The notes below the pieces were generated by a model that worked only from the letters and a program-made list of their open reading frames with translations, was not told the origin of the DNA and ran no database searches. Shown piece by piece: positions 28,901 through 42,300 of a stretch of 64,000 nt of DNA. Numbering within the stretch: position 1 is the stretch's first letter; every line of letters begins with the position of its first letter. The DNA comes from Marisa cornuarietis (Eukaryota; Mollusca; Gastropoda; Architaenioglossa; Ampullariidae): the NCBI GenBank assembly GCA_004794655.1, contig SMMW01000565.1:1072001-1136000 (forward strand), written 5' to 3'. The translations under genes and the position numbers were made by a program.

Positions 28901-31900
28901 GAGTAAAGAAAGGGGAGAGGAGGTGAGAGACCTGATATAGTGCTGCATAGTTAGTCTCAGCACAGAAAATGCAGAATTCATTGAAGAGAGACAATTCTTA
29001 AAGAAGAGTAAATTGTTTTAAAAGCAGCATTTGTACCCAATGACAATTCTAAGGTTCTGACATTTTGACAGTTTCAAAAAAACACTAATATACATCATAA
29101 AAACCCATATTTGTATCAACAACAAATTGGAATTCAAAAGAAATCTGACATAAAGATTATTCTATTCCTATACAGCAATAACAGAATACAATGCAGAAAA
29201 AGACTAACAGCAGTCAGGAAAAAAAGGGGTTGAACATCCTGTACAACATAACTAACCCAAACTAGTCAACATTCCTGGGACAGCCCTGAACATGAAATGC
29301 CAATGTAAGTGAGGAATGATGATGATCACAGAAAGGAGTGATGGCAAAGTGGGTCACAGTTCCAATAAATTACAACAGCATCTGACACAATTTAGACAAA
29401 CAGACTGATATGACTGACGACAATGAACACGATTGTGGCATAAAAGAATGATATGAAACGATCTGGTACTCATGTCATATTATTTATACAAACTGCAAGT
29501 ATGGCATGGCTGTGATTGGGTTGATACATTTAAATTTAATACTGACAAAGTTACACACAGAACTTCAAGGAAAGATGTGTAGCAGCGTTACATATTTGTC
29601 GCAAAAATACATATCATATAGATAAATATTTTTAAGGTCTGTTCTGTCATTGCATCAAACAGGTGTATCACAAGAATTTACAAAATATTCTTAAAAGATA
29701 CAGACAGATATCAGTCATATAAAAGTACTTTTCTAAATGTTATCAGTGTACCAAGAATATAAAATAGGGCTTGTACCTGATTATATATGCATGACGGTAT
29801 TCACTTGTGACTGTCTAAAAAACTAGATCAATGCCCCTTTTTGCGAAGGAAACTAAGTCTTAGAAAAGACAGTTTTGTACTCAAGACTCGGAAAATGAAA
29901 ACAAGGTTAAAAATATTTTTACAAGCTTTCTAAAATAGTTTAAGGGCTTAACCCTCAAGAACAGCATTTGACGAACTACATTTTCTGGTTTGCACTTATT
30001 TAAAAACCATCATGTTTATGTGTGAATTTTTCTGTGTATAAGCATGCCTTTGGGCATATAACCCATCAATGAAGGGTGCTGATATGGTTTTCTCAGCCCC
30101 CCCACCCCAACCTCAGAAAAAAATAAAAAAAAGCAAACCCCACTTGAGAGTCAAACCTATGATTTCTTCAATACGCCTATTTTATAATTTACTTTTCTCA
30201 AAAACTGTTGCGGAGTAATTTTTAAGACAAGACAAAACTGATTATCATTTAGGTTTTCAAATTTAAACTACTCACAATTTTCCCATTGATTATTAAATAA
30301 ACTAATTTAAAAAAACCAGTAAATTTCATATTGGTAAATGTTAATAAAAAGGTCTGTAAAAAACATTTCTCAACAAAGTGCTGTACATATATATGTAAGT
30401 TACTCCTTTTTTAAATCCCTTGGAAGCAAAATTTCTGAAAAGTGAAACAATACAAATCACAAAATGTACTTATACAAGATATCCTACACATATATAAATT
30501 ATCAAATTTATTTTTGCATCCGTAATAGATTTTAAAAAAATGCTTTTATTTTAACCAATGTTAAGTATTAAGGTCAAAGAAACTATGACAGTATAATCAA
30601 AGGTGCGATCTAATAATCTAAATTATGTTTCTGAGAAATTTACATTATTTTTGTTTTGACTCCCACCTGCAGATATTTATTTTCACATATCAGCCACTAC
30701 AAAAAAACACACTACAAACAGAGTTTGAGTTTTTTTTGCTAGGCAGATCAGCATCTTAAAAGATCTCTATTTCCTTACAGATATGGTAAATAATTTTTTT
30801 GTATGGATATCATTGTCAGAAAAGTCAAAGATTATGAATTCAAACTAGCATGCACCCTTCAAAGTGCAATGATATAAATGAAAGTCGAATGAACAGAAAA
30901 CATATAGTATTGGCAGAAGAAGTAAGTGAAAAATGTGGACTTGGTGACCAGTCAGCCATCAAGATTAATAAGCAGATATGAACTTGGAATGACATTTACA
31001 CTACTTGCAAATATTGTCAAAAAAAACCCCTCCTGCATGAGCCCAGACTCTAGTGAAATATGGGACAGATGGCTATAGCAAGACAGCTAGTTGGTGTACA
31101 GATGATATGCAAGTATGATGATTCATAAAAAGGTAAATATTTAACCATAGACCACTGTATCTATATAGTGATGAATCACACAAACACAGTAGGTAGACCT
31201 AAATCTGCACGCTCTCTCACACACTCAGTACTCCCATCTTTATGGGAAAAATTTATGTACACACCTGCACGTACCTTCAAAAAAGGCGTACTCATAATTG
31301 CATATATGCAACAATTTCATTCTGGCATTGTCATTTTTATCAGCTTTCATAAATGATTTTATGCAAAATCATTATTTTACAGAAAAATGTCAGAGCAACA
31401 GCCATACCATAAACAGGTTAAATGCATTTATTTCTGTTCTGTTTCTGTCTGACAAAGGCAATGAAGTTCTATTGATGCTTTTTGACCCCCAGTCAGCTTT
31501 GTACAATGAAGTCTATTTAAAAGTTTAGTTGAATGCAGAGCAACACTTCCCTGTAGTCATGTATCAGTAAAAATCTTGGTTATTTTACTAACTGCCCAGA
31601 AAGTAGATAAGCAGCTAGCAAAACACGACTTTAAAAAAATGCTTGTCTATGCCTATTTTTTACCAATTCCCCCCTCCCCCAATACCCCCCCCCCAAATGA
31701 TTGTCTAGGGCTGCCGCATAATACCTTGTCACAACAAGAAACAGAACTGGTACAACACATGGCACGGTGTTTTAATAACATGTCCATGATAATTAAGAGA
31801 AGAGTGCAAGCAGTAGTTAACTGTCAGTGTAGATTTATCTACACATACACACACAACAAGAAACAAACACCACTACACCCATTAGCCAGACCACAGACTC

Positions 31901-31933
31901 CGCGAAGACACAGAACATGTTCCATGTTGCAAG
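25926..31933 (-). other. SSH: Probable long 3' UTR of Slingshot
   Basis: Continuous AT-rich sequence without recognisable exons or LINE remnants follows the Slingshot stop. On the minus strand an AATAAA (plus 25944-25949) is followed by a GT/T-rich stretch at about 25907-25922, as expected for a cleavage site. Other candidate hexamers lie between, so the true end could be closer to the stop. Confidence 0.4.
27370..27690. repeat. 37-bp minisatellite, about 8-9 copies
   Basis: Unit GTGCAAGATGAGTCAGAAGT followed by AACACATAACTCATAAT. It lies in the probable Slingshot 3' UTR, so it may be transcribed. Confidence 0.9.
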
Positions 31934-33366
31934 TCACATGGTTGGGTAGAATGGCTTCATTCTTGACCCAGGAGATGGAGAGACTGTGCAATCTCCTTGA
32001 TACGGCTGGAGTTTTGAAAGTGGATGACTCTTACCATAGAGTTTCTTCACTGGACAAACCTCTTCCCTTCCTCTTTCATCTTCGGCTCTTTCCTCAAGCT
32101 GCTTAAAATGCATAGCGGTGCATCCCCCAGTACTGTACCTATGGGCCAGCCCTCTTTCACCTGAGCTGTCCTTTGCAGAGCATGGTCTCCTAGATGGTGG
32201 AGTGCTGGTAAAGGATGACACTGGCTGATCTCTCATGATCGCCTGTATCCCCGGGACACGCAAATCTCCTGGAAGAAAGTCAAAAGACTGCTCATCAAAG
32301 GACTTAGCTTTTGCTATACTGGTCACAATGAGACCACTCGAATCATGCTTGCGCTCTTGCAGCACCACTGGTATATCACACACAATGTCCCCCTGCTGAA
32401 ACACACTGGAGACTATACTTGGAACACTGCCTGTTGAAGTCTCGTCGTCTACACCATCACCTGCATGACAACGGGTTTCAAATTTCCCGCGAAGATGGCG
32501 AACCACTGATGGTGGCTGCTCATCTATGTGAGGACTGCTCTGGCCTGACATACAACCCACCTCAGGACTACTCTTGCCAGAGCATCCCACAAGTTTTTCC
32601 GGAGAAATGTCTGTTTGACTCTCTCTCTTTTCCTGGTGCTCTAGCCCTGATGACTTTACACAATCTTGGGATTCACTTTTCACAGCCTTCTGCCCTGGTG
32701 CACTCTCTTTGCTGATGATCACGATTTTGCGCTCTCGTTTGCCAACATTGGTCTCCTTTTCAATATTTTTTACAAGATGTCTGACAAGACCGAGCTCTGC
32801 TGCCCCTCCACCATCATCATATTTTCCTGTGGTTGGAGTTGCCACGAATGCTGATCCTATCTCTCTTATAAGTGCCAAGGTTTCTGAATCAAAGTTGCCC
32901 TTGTTCTTTCCTGGTGCTGAAGATGGATAAGAAGACCAAGAAGAGACAGACTTTTTCTGATCTTCTGCTTCAGTTTTGAAACCCCAGCCAAAGGGCATCA
33001 CTCCCTTGCCATGTGCTGATGATTCGTCTCCATTTCTAAAGGATGATGGACTAAGGCCTCTGTTATCCTGAACACTGTTTGAAAGACATTCTGGCTCGAA
33101 ACCAACACCGCTTGCATGCTGAGGCATTTCTACATATGACTGTTGCAGTGACAATGCCCTCTGGCTTTTGGCCTCGGGAATGTTAGACATTCCCAATGAA
33201 ATATTAGACACCGGGACGTCAGGATTTCTACGTGGGGAGTAGCCATGAATGGGTGACCATGAACCTGTAACCTGCGCACCATTGTCTGAGCTACCTCCAC
33301 TGCAGCCACTGCTTTCTGACAGTGCCCTTGGTCGACCATTTCCATCACCTGCCTTGCTCTCAATTT
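31934..33366 (-). CDS. SSH: Slingshot coding exon 17 (last, stop TGA)
   Basis: 1,433 bases, acceptor TTTTCAG, stop TGA at 31934-31936. Encodes EIESKAGDGNGRPRALSESS, a Ser-rich tail with RKIVIISKESAPGQKAVKSE, and the end EEVCPVKKLYGKSHPLSKLQ. GKSHPLSKL corresponds to the conserved RSHSLAKL of vertebrate Slingshots. Confidence 0.94.
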
Positions 33367-36300
33367 CTGAAAATTAAATATACCACTGATTAGTTATACA
33401 AACTGAAACAGACATGGTAAAATGATGATGACAATAATAATAATAATACGCCTGTCCCTCACTATGCAGTCTCCAAACATAATGCAAGACAGAACCCTAA
33501 GATATAAAAGAATGAAGAAGAATCTGACAAATAATGACTACACAAAAAGACACAGTATGGATGACGGAGCTTCTGTTGTCACCAAGGCAGTAGATTAGAA
33601 ACATGGAATTCTACTTCAAATTCACAAGTGTAAATGTCTCTATTAAAATCTACTAGCAACAAGCTTACTACTCCTGGAGAGAATGAAAATATAACAGCTT
33701 TATATGTGATGTAATTTGTGCAAAATATTACTCATGTCCTCACTGTGAATAGTAAAAAATGTGGCTTAGGCAGAGCATGGCTCACCTAGAGTGTGTCGCC
33801 ACACTGTGCCCAGTTTAACAGGGACTGCATCTTCCTTGTAAGTGTATACTCTCACAGGATCTTGTTGATCATCTACCACCATGTCAGTCCCTGCTTTCAC
33901 AGCATTCTCCCTGCTGTCCACACTTGTTAAGCCCAGCTTCACTGGGTCAGTGGCTGTCATAATTCCTTGTCCTTCCAAGTCTTCACTTGAATGATCAGGG
34001 GAGAGGATTGGGGTACAGGTCCATCGTCGTTCCGACTGCCGATTGTGTGCACTACTTTTGCCTAAACCTTCTTTAAAACTTGATGACCTCTGCACTCCTT
34101 TCATCCCATAGATCGTCTCTCCTTTGTGCAGTCTAAACATACACCATCAAGGCTAAAAGATCCTCATTCAAATATTCAAATGAAGAAACAGAGCAAAAAC
34201 TGTTCCCCTTTTATGACGGTAACAAGACATACCCTGACAGAGTAACATGTTAACATTATGAGTCACTGGAGTTAATATTTGCAACAAACACACATAGCAA
34301 GCAAAAGGAAAATGATAAATGTAAAGTTAAATGGATGAAAGTTTTGAAATAATCATTAAAATCTAAAAGACAAATGACGAAAAACATTAAAACTGTTTTT
34401 ATTATAAGCATCATTAGTAGCATAGTTAGCTAGGTAACAAACCATCAACTGTAACTTTCCAAAATAAGTGTCAGCATTTTTTGTGATGAAAAAAATGATG
34501 AAAAATGCTTAACTAATTTTTTACATACTTTTAATTGTTGGATTTTTCAATGCTTATTTTATATTATGCTGCTTTAGGAACGAGCAAGATTTCTGACCAT
34601 ACAAACTAAAATTTATACCAGAATTACCACAATAGGAAACAAGAGAGAGCTCACCTGTTTCTCTCCTCAATCTCTTGCAGAGTTCGCCGCACAGTCCCAG
34701 GTGTTGGAAAAATCTCTTCTTGCTCATCATTCACTGACCTAGGTCGCTCCTGGAGCTCCACTGCTTCTGGATTACTGTAGGAAAGTTCCATGCAGCTCTC
34801 GCAGTGCAGCATCTGCACTGGGGCCATGTCTGCCATTCCCAGTGACTCTGCAAGGGAAGGATCCTCATCCCTGGCTTGCTGAGGCCGGCTGCTAAGTCCT
34901 GTCTGACCTTCCTCGATGGACAACATCTGACCTCCCTGCTGCAGACCTATGAGAAGGTTGCGCACTTTGCCCTGGCTCCATGGAATCTGTTCCCTGGAGT
35001 AATACTGTTGTACCCCCATCTCAATCCCTTGCAATTGCTGTGAATTGTCTCTAGACCCTAACGTCTCCCCCATACTCTTGTCCACCCCTAACACTCCATC
35101 CTCTCCCTTGCTGCCTGCAACAATTTTCAGTGGTGATGAGACAGCTGGGCTCATCTCTTCATCTTCACCCAGCACAAACTGCACAGGTCTTGAGTCCTGG
35201 AGGCTGCCTACTCTGCCCAAATCCCCAGTACTTGCATCTTCTTGATAAGCTTCTGTTGTGTCCATCTCCTCCATGTCTGTGGATGATTCCCCAGGAGAGT
35301 ACAGTCTTATCCAGGAACTGTCTGGTTTTATTCTGTGTGCATCATCCACAGCTGCCCATCTCATGCTGCTCTGAGAGTTACTGCTGGAAATGCCCAAGGA
35401 TGGAGATGCTCCTCTACCTGAGGCACTGCTGGGTGGCAACAGCCTGTGACATGGCATACTTTCTGTTGCACTTGCTAAAATCAAATCTGTTTCAACAACC
35501 ATCCCCTCTGGCCCCCCGGGTTCAGAGTGGGTGACATCAGTTGAAGACTCTCCTGAACACTCTAGCTTGATCCAGGAATGGTCCGGCCTGATTCTAGATG
35601 TCAACTGGACCTCTCTGGCACCAGGCCAGCCTAGGGCATCTCCATACCTCTGAGCTGTCAGTTTGGTCTGTGTGCTGCCATCTCCTTCAAAGTCGGGAGC
35701 AGCAGTAACACTGAGTTGTGGGGTGTCTGCTTGCAATGTAAAGTCTTGCACTGGACATGGCATGTCAGCAGCAGATTCTTCCAGCGAGTCTGCACTGCGT
35801 GTTTCAAAGTCTGCTTCCATCCCAGAAAATTCATGATTATTGTCATAGCTCTTCCCTGCAAAGCCAGAGCAAAGACAGATACACAAATGTTTAACTATTT
35901 AACACCACAGCAGTATTATCACAAAATTATCATATTTCCAAAAACTCAACATATTAAAAAAAAATGCAAGACATTACATGTTTCTTAAAATATCATATAC
36001 TAATGGAGGGAAGGGACACTAACCCCTCACAAAAAAAGAAAAAGTTATAATTTAGCACTAGATATTCCATGAAAGTATTATATAAAGGACAATTCTTCAC
36101 TTCTGGATCACAAGTCTCGAACAGTTTATCCCTCTTTGACATATAAGCACATATGTGACCCTCCACGACGAAATGAGTCTTAAGTCGCGCGGAGCAGTTT
36201 CGTGCTAGAGGCTTCGAAAGGCGATTGGGGTCTATTTTATGAAGTTTGACTTTTCTTTGAAAATGGATTCCTTTGTTATTAAACTAACAGGAAAATACAC

Positions 36301-39300
36301 TGTTATGCTAAAATAAAAGTTAAAAATTGTCTTAAAATACATTTTAATCGAGGTACCCCACTGCAATCCATCCCGACTTCCACAGGAAAATGACAAAATT
36401 CAAACGCTGTTTCACTACCATTTCCCGGTCAGAACCCCATCGTGTGTTACCTTGCCAGACAGCCCGGAGTCTGTATTTTCAGTCTCTGTAATGACTGTTT
36501 CAAATATTAATTATTCAGATGCTTAATCTACTAAAGTTTAGAAGTAAACAAATCTCATCGTTGATCTCGACGCTATCCAATGGGAGAGTCAGATACTGAA
36601 ATTTCCTTGGTAACAAAACGAAAGGCGCTTAGCGATTGGCTGAAGGGGACGAAACTCATTCCTTCCGCCAGGCTTTGTTCACACGTGCCGTGTAAAGCGA
36701 AAGCATCGCAAACTCCTATCTGAGTGACGATGCATTATTAGCTTTTAATCCATAAAGCCAGTGGAACATTGTGTTTTTTTAATAAAGGGGAAAGTGTTTA
36801 TTCAGTGTTGTGTGAATTAACAGTACGTGTGCATGAGCAAATACATGATTCGGCATAAAAGTTCTGCTGCTAGAAATTTTTATTTTTGTGTGACCCGCCA
36901 GTTCTCTAAGTTTTCCGGTATGTCAAAGCATGCAGTTTTCTTCATTTTTTTATTTTCTACTCATTTTTGCCACACTAGTAGATAATTTTTGAATATTGTG
37001 CTTTTTCTGTGAGTGTTCATGCTAATAGTATGCAGTAACAGTTTTCTTCTGTTTACATTTATTTCACGAACAGGGTAAAGCACTAAAAGTCACACAAATA
37101 TTAATTGTTATGTTCTTTTTGTTGCTTGAAATGATGGAGCATGCAGTATTTTATCAACAGGCAATGTTTAGTACAGTTTGGACAATTAGAAGTACCCGTT
37201 GCCTAGTGGAATCGCTGAAAATCTTTGAACCCGCTTTTCTCGAAAAGGCCGCCACCGTACTCGCACACTTCAAACATTTATAACTCACTCAATTTTAGGA
37301 CTAGAAGAACAACTCTGGTATCAAAAGAAAGGTCAGAATCTGTACTGTTTAAAAATATGCTAATTGCCATATCTCAAATTTACGACTTAAGACTCATTTC
37401 GTCGTGGAGGGTCACATATGCTCTCTCTTGCTCACAAACACACACACAAACACTTTTTCCTCTTGTACAAATGAAACAACATACGAAGCAATGTTGCTTC
37501 TTCAGTTGTGGCCTCCCCTTGGGGCCAGTCCGAGTGTGCCATCACTTGGAAGAGACTGTCTCCTAAAAAATCCCCTTGTTGATTCCCTTCACTTTCTCCC
37601 TCCTCACTATCATCTTCAAACATTTGCTCCGATTCTGATCGAAAAACTTTGCGCATGTTGCTGGAAGAAAAAATCCTCAGTAAGTAACAACGGGCAAAAA
37701 GACCTATCAGACAAACAAACGTTATAATGTACTAAAGGATAGAATAACTCACTAAACCCTTTGTAATGAAGACTGGCGTAAGACAGGGTTGCATATTATC
37801 ACCGACAATCTTCCTGATGGTCATAGACTGGATTATGTGTAAAACAACCCAAGACAACAACACCGGTATCCAGTGGACCTTCAACAAACAGCTAGAGGAC
37901 CTGGACTTTGCAGATGACATTAGTCTCCTATCTCATCGGCAGCAGCATGCACAAACCAAACTGAGCAAGCTAGCAGAGGAAGCAGAAAAGACCGGTTTAA
38001 AGGTAAACAGAAAGAAGACCGAAGTGATGAAAATCAACAACAAGCAGGAACTCCCAATCCATCTTCAAGGAGAGAACATCCTAGAAACAGACTGCTTCAC
38101 ATATTTGGGAAGCATTGTTAGCAAGGATGGTGGAGCGGACGACGACATCAGAAGCTGCATAAACAAGGCCAGGCATGCTTTCAACACCCTACGACCCATC
38201 TGGAACTCCTGAACATTATCCCTCCGCAGTAAGACCCGCATCTTCAACACCAATGTGAAGGCAGTCCTACTGTATGGCTCCAAAACCTAGAGAGTGACAA
38301 ATACCATCAACAACAAGCTCCAGACTTTTACCAACCGATGGCTTCGCCATATTTTGGGAAAAAGATGGCCTGAAAAGATCTCCAATAGCAGCCTGTGGGA
38401 AAGAACTAACCAGAATGCCACTAGTCAAGACATCAAAAAGCGCAAGTGGGGCTGGAGAGGACACACCCTGCGCAAACCAGCTGACACCATTGCCAGACAG
38501 GCACTTGACTGGAACCCTCAGGGGAAAAGGAGAGTTGGGAGGCCAAAACAGACTTGGAAAAGATCAGTAGAGAGCGAGGCAAAAGATGGCGGAACCACAT
38601 GGGCCCAACTGAGGGGGGCTGCTCAAAACCGGGTCCGCTGGTGAGGTGTTGTTGCGGCCCTATGCTCCTCGAGGAGTAACAAGGAATGATGAAAGGATAG
38701 AATTGTAGGGGATCAGAAAGACAATTCTGGTTAAATAGCTATGGGGTGACAACTTCATAATACGATATATTCATTAATGTTTATTTGACTTTTAAATAAG
38801 TCTAGATGACTTTTTTTAGCACTTGGAGAACAAAAGAATGAATAAAGTAAAAAAGACACATTTATTTAACTCTGAAACTCCTCACCTTGCATTGAGAATC
38901 CCTTCATAGGTTTGCAGCTGCTCCATGAATCCTTTATTAGGTCGAACGCAGCTTCGACGTTCCTTCACAAAGGTGAAGGCTTTGTCAAGGGTCCAGCAGT
39001 TTTCTTTCATAAGGTAGGCCATAACCTGTTTGCAGTCAAGAATTATACCATTTTTGGTGGCCAATTTTTTTTCTTCAAGTACTTACAAGATGACATGACC
39101 ATATGGAGATCACGCTTTAGCTACCTCAAATCCAGCTATCCAAACCCGTGCAACATGGTAGGACCCCAATTCAGCTCAGCCTCCTCCCATCCCACCTGTC
39201 ATGCTAGTGAGCCTCTCTACTTCAGTTTTTTGCCTGGACTGAGTCTGGAACCCACTGCATTAGCCGCCTAAATAACTGCTAGAATCAGGCTGCAATAGAT

Positions 39301-42300
39301 TGAGCTGAAATGTTTATCTGTCTTTCCATTTCACACTGGTAAGAACCAACGCAAGCCTCCCTTCCTGAGCGAGGCCAACCTCTTGAAGTAAATCCGGAAC
39401 ACTCTCACTGGATCCTGGGGCTTAACCACATCATTCAGGCATGCCCTTATAAGCAGGAGCAGCATAACCTCCTAGGATCCTGTGCTGGAAGAAGTTTCTT
39501 AGCCAGGAAAGCAGGATTATTCTGAAGTGATATGGAACCATCCTCCCTAAACTGCTGACAAGCCAAATCTGAGAAATTGCATGAGTCTCGGATACAGTAG
39601 CCACCTAGGCTACAGCTGCTAACAACCCATCTTCCCGGCCAGAAGCTTAAAGGAGCCTGGATAACAGCTCAAGATCCCACCGAGTTCAGGAAGTAAATAG
39701 CCAACCTCCAATCCCAAGAAGATAAGAAGGTGCAACATACTGGTTGAATGCTAGCGAAAATTGCCAGCAAGGCAGAATATGGCTATTGGCCCCAATTCCA
39801 TAGGCCGCCAAAGACGGAAACGTATCTGATAGCATGGCTTAATAGCTTTCAAAATTAACTGGCTCCAAGGCTTTCTAGATCAAAAACAACAGACAATTCC
39901 ACATGGGACATATCCGAAGGATCCCGTCCATGACTAAACTTCTAAACTACTAAGGTGGAGGGCTATCTAGTGAAAGCGATGCACTCCACTGCATCACTAG
40001 AGCAATGTTGACTTCAGCTGGCACCTCTAATAAGGTACAGGCACGAAGATTTTGAGTCTCTGCAGCTGGATGCACGAGCTGACTGCGCAGCTGTTTCACA
40101 GAGCCCGTATGGGTGGTCGTTCCCGAGGTACCCTCATTGACAAGGTTGCTTACTCTAAGCTCCCAAGACCAACTCTAGTTAAGTGGGTCCACTAGGAGAA
40201 GCCTGACCTTGGCTCCCTTGATCTTAGTCTGTCTGGCAGAAGGATTGTGAGTGTAAAGGTCTATGCCCTGGGTCCCTCCCAACTTAGTGACAGGGCATCA
40301 ACTGCTCAAGTCAACGGGCTGGGAATTGGTGACTCAAATGTCAGGACCTTGTTTCAACAAGTCTCCTAGAGGTCCCCCATATGATGAAACAACACGACAC
40401 AGATGTTGAAAAATTGTCTGGTGAAGGATAAATTTCCTTCCTTCTCAAGGCCCTTGGCAATGACATCGAGTCTTCCAGTAATACTGAGCTAGCCGTGCAA
40501 AGAATAAAACATGGCCCCAGAATAACCTTCCCACTAGGGGGTACAGCTATGAGAAGAGAGCCCCCCACTGTCGACAAAATAGGTCACTGCCTTGGAGCTA
40601 TCGGCCAAAACCATTTCTGCTATCCACCGCAAGGCCCTCTCTCAAGTTCTTCGTATCTCCCCATTGCCAGCAGTTCCAAGCCTTTTCAGTTTAAGTGCTA
40701 AGACTGTTCTTCCTCACACCACTGGCCCTGTTGAGAGGCTCACTAGCGTGACAGGTGGGATGGGAGAGGGCTGAGCTGAATTGGGGTCCTACAGTGTTGC
40801 ATGGGTTTGGACAGCAGGATCTGAGGTAGCTAGAAGGTGATCTCCATATAGTCATGTCATCTGGAACAGTATGAAGAAGAAAAGCTTTTTTTCGAATATA
40901 TAAGCCTTTGAATGTCAGTCTTCATTGATTACTCTTTTATTTTCTAGGATTCTGCCTGTGCGCAGTTTTAAATAAAAAAAACTTTATGCCGTAGTAACAA
41001 ATCACAAAGAGATTTAAAAAACACTGCAACGAATCACCAAAAAAAACCAATGACTTCTCTAATTAATGTAACTTACGGTTGAAGCTGATCGACTGATACC
41101 CATCTTGCAATGCACTAACACCTTGGAGTCATGTTTCCTGTTAGACAGCAAAAGTAAATTTAGCATGATAAGAGAAGATATTTTCTGAGATTTGACCTTT
41201 TGTTTGAATAGATGACTTTTAACACTGTTACTTACACACTCATACATTGTATGACTGCCAGACCCATGGCTGCATTCATCACCACCACATCACACATTTT
41301 ACAAAAACCACATCATTCATCTTCCTCTGGAATCTTACTTGGCTTTGCTGATGAATTTGTACGTTTTTAGCCAGTGCTTCATGAGTTCCGAATCTTCATG
41401 ATCATAAAGCCGAACGTTGCAATAATGGAACAATCCCGTGAAGAAGTTGTCTATCTCACGAGTAACATTCAAAATATACTTGATTCTGCATACAGAAAAC
41501 CAGGAATATACTTCATTATTGTAATAAACATATTTAATACCATTAAAAAATACTAGATGTAATCCTAGGTAACTAGCACTAACTGCCATCTGTTGATCAT
41601 GATTATCAGTATCTTCTTAAGTTCGTTCTTAAATCAAAACTGATGATGATTACTGGTCATCTTCTCCCTCTCTCCACCCTCCAGCCTCAGATCTGGATGT
41701 ATGCAACATGATTCCTGCAAAGTCCTCTCACCCAAGTCTTTGCAGTTCTTCTAAATTAGAAGCATTCCATTCTGATCCTAGGAAAAGAAAGTCCAGTATC
41801 TGTGAGGGAGCATCCATCTGCCCCAAGATGCGCAGAGTTTCTTCATCAAAATAGTTCCGGTACTGGTCTAAATTCATGCCCAGTGATTTCTCCACTTCTG
41901 AACGTAACTAGTAAGCAAAAATGCAATGTTCTCTTTTAGTGAATTATAATCTAACACATGAAAGTATAAATTTTGCGTGCAAACATCTGCCAATCATTAA
42001 AACTAAAATGAAAACTTCTCTATTAAACTGGTCAGCTTACATATCAGAATACAGGTGAATATATAAATGGCCAGTAAAAATAGCAAGCCTTTTCATCACG
42101 TTGTCACCAAGATTGCCATACTAGCCAGAACAGGCTACTGTTTCACTATTTTTTCATTCTAATAATTTTTTTTCTTATTTCACCAGCTCTGTGTAGAATA
42201 TTTTAATACTCTAAAATAACATGAAATGAAATAAAAGGAAAAATAAAATTGTCTTCAGGGTTAGAGAGCATGCTATGATTTCAGGAATGACTGAACGTAA

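Noticed and set aside
32419..32930. Plus-strand frames opposite Slingshot exon 17
   Set aside because: Shadows of the long minus-strand coding exon.
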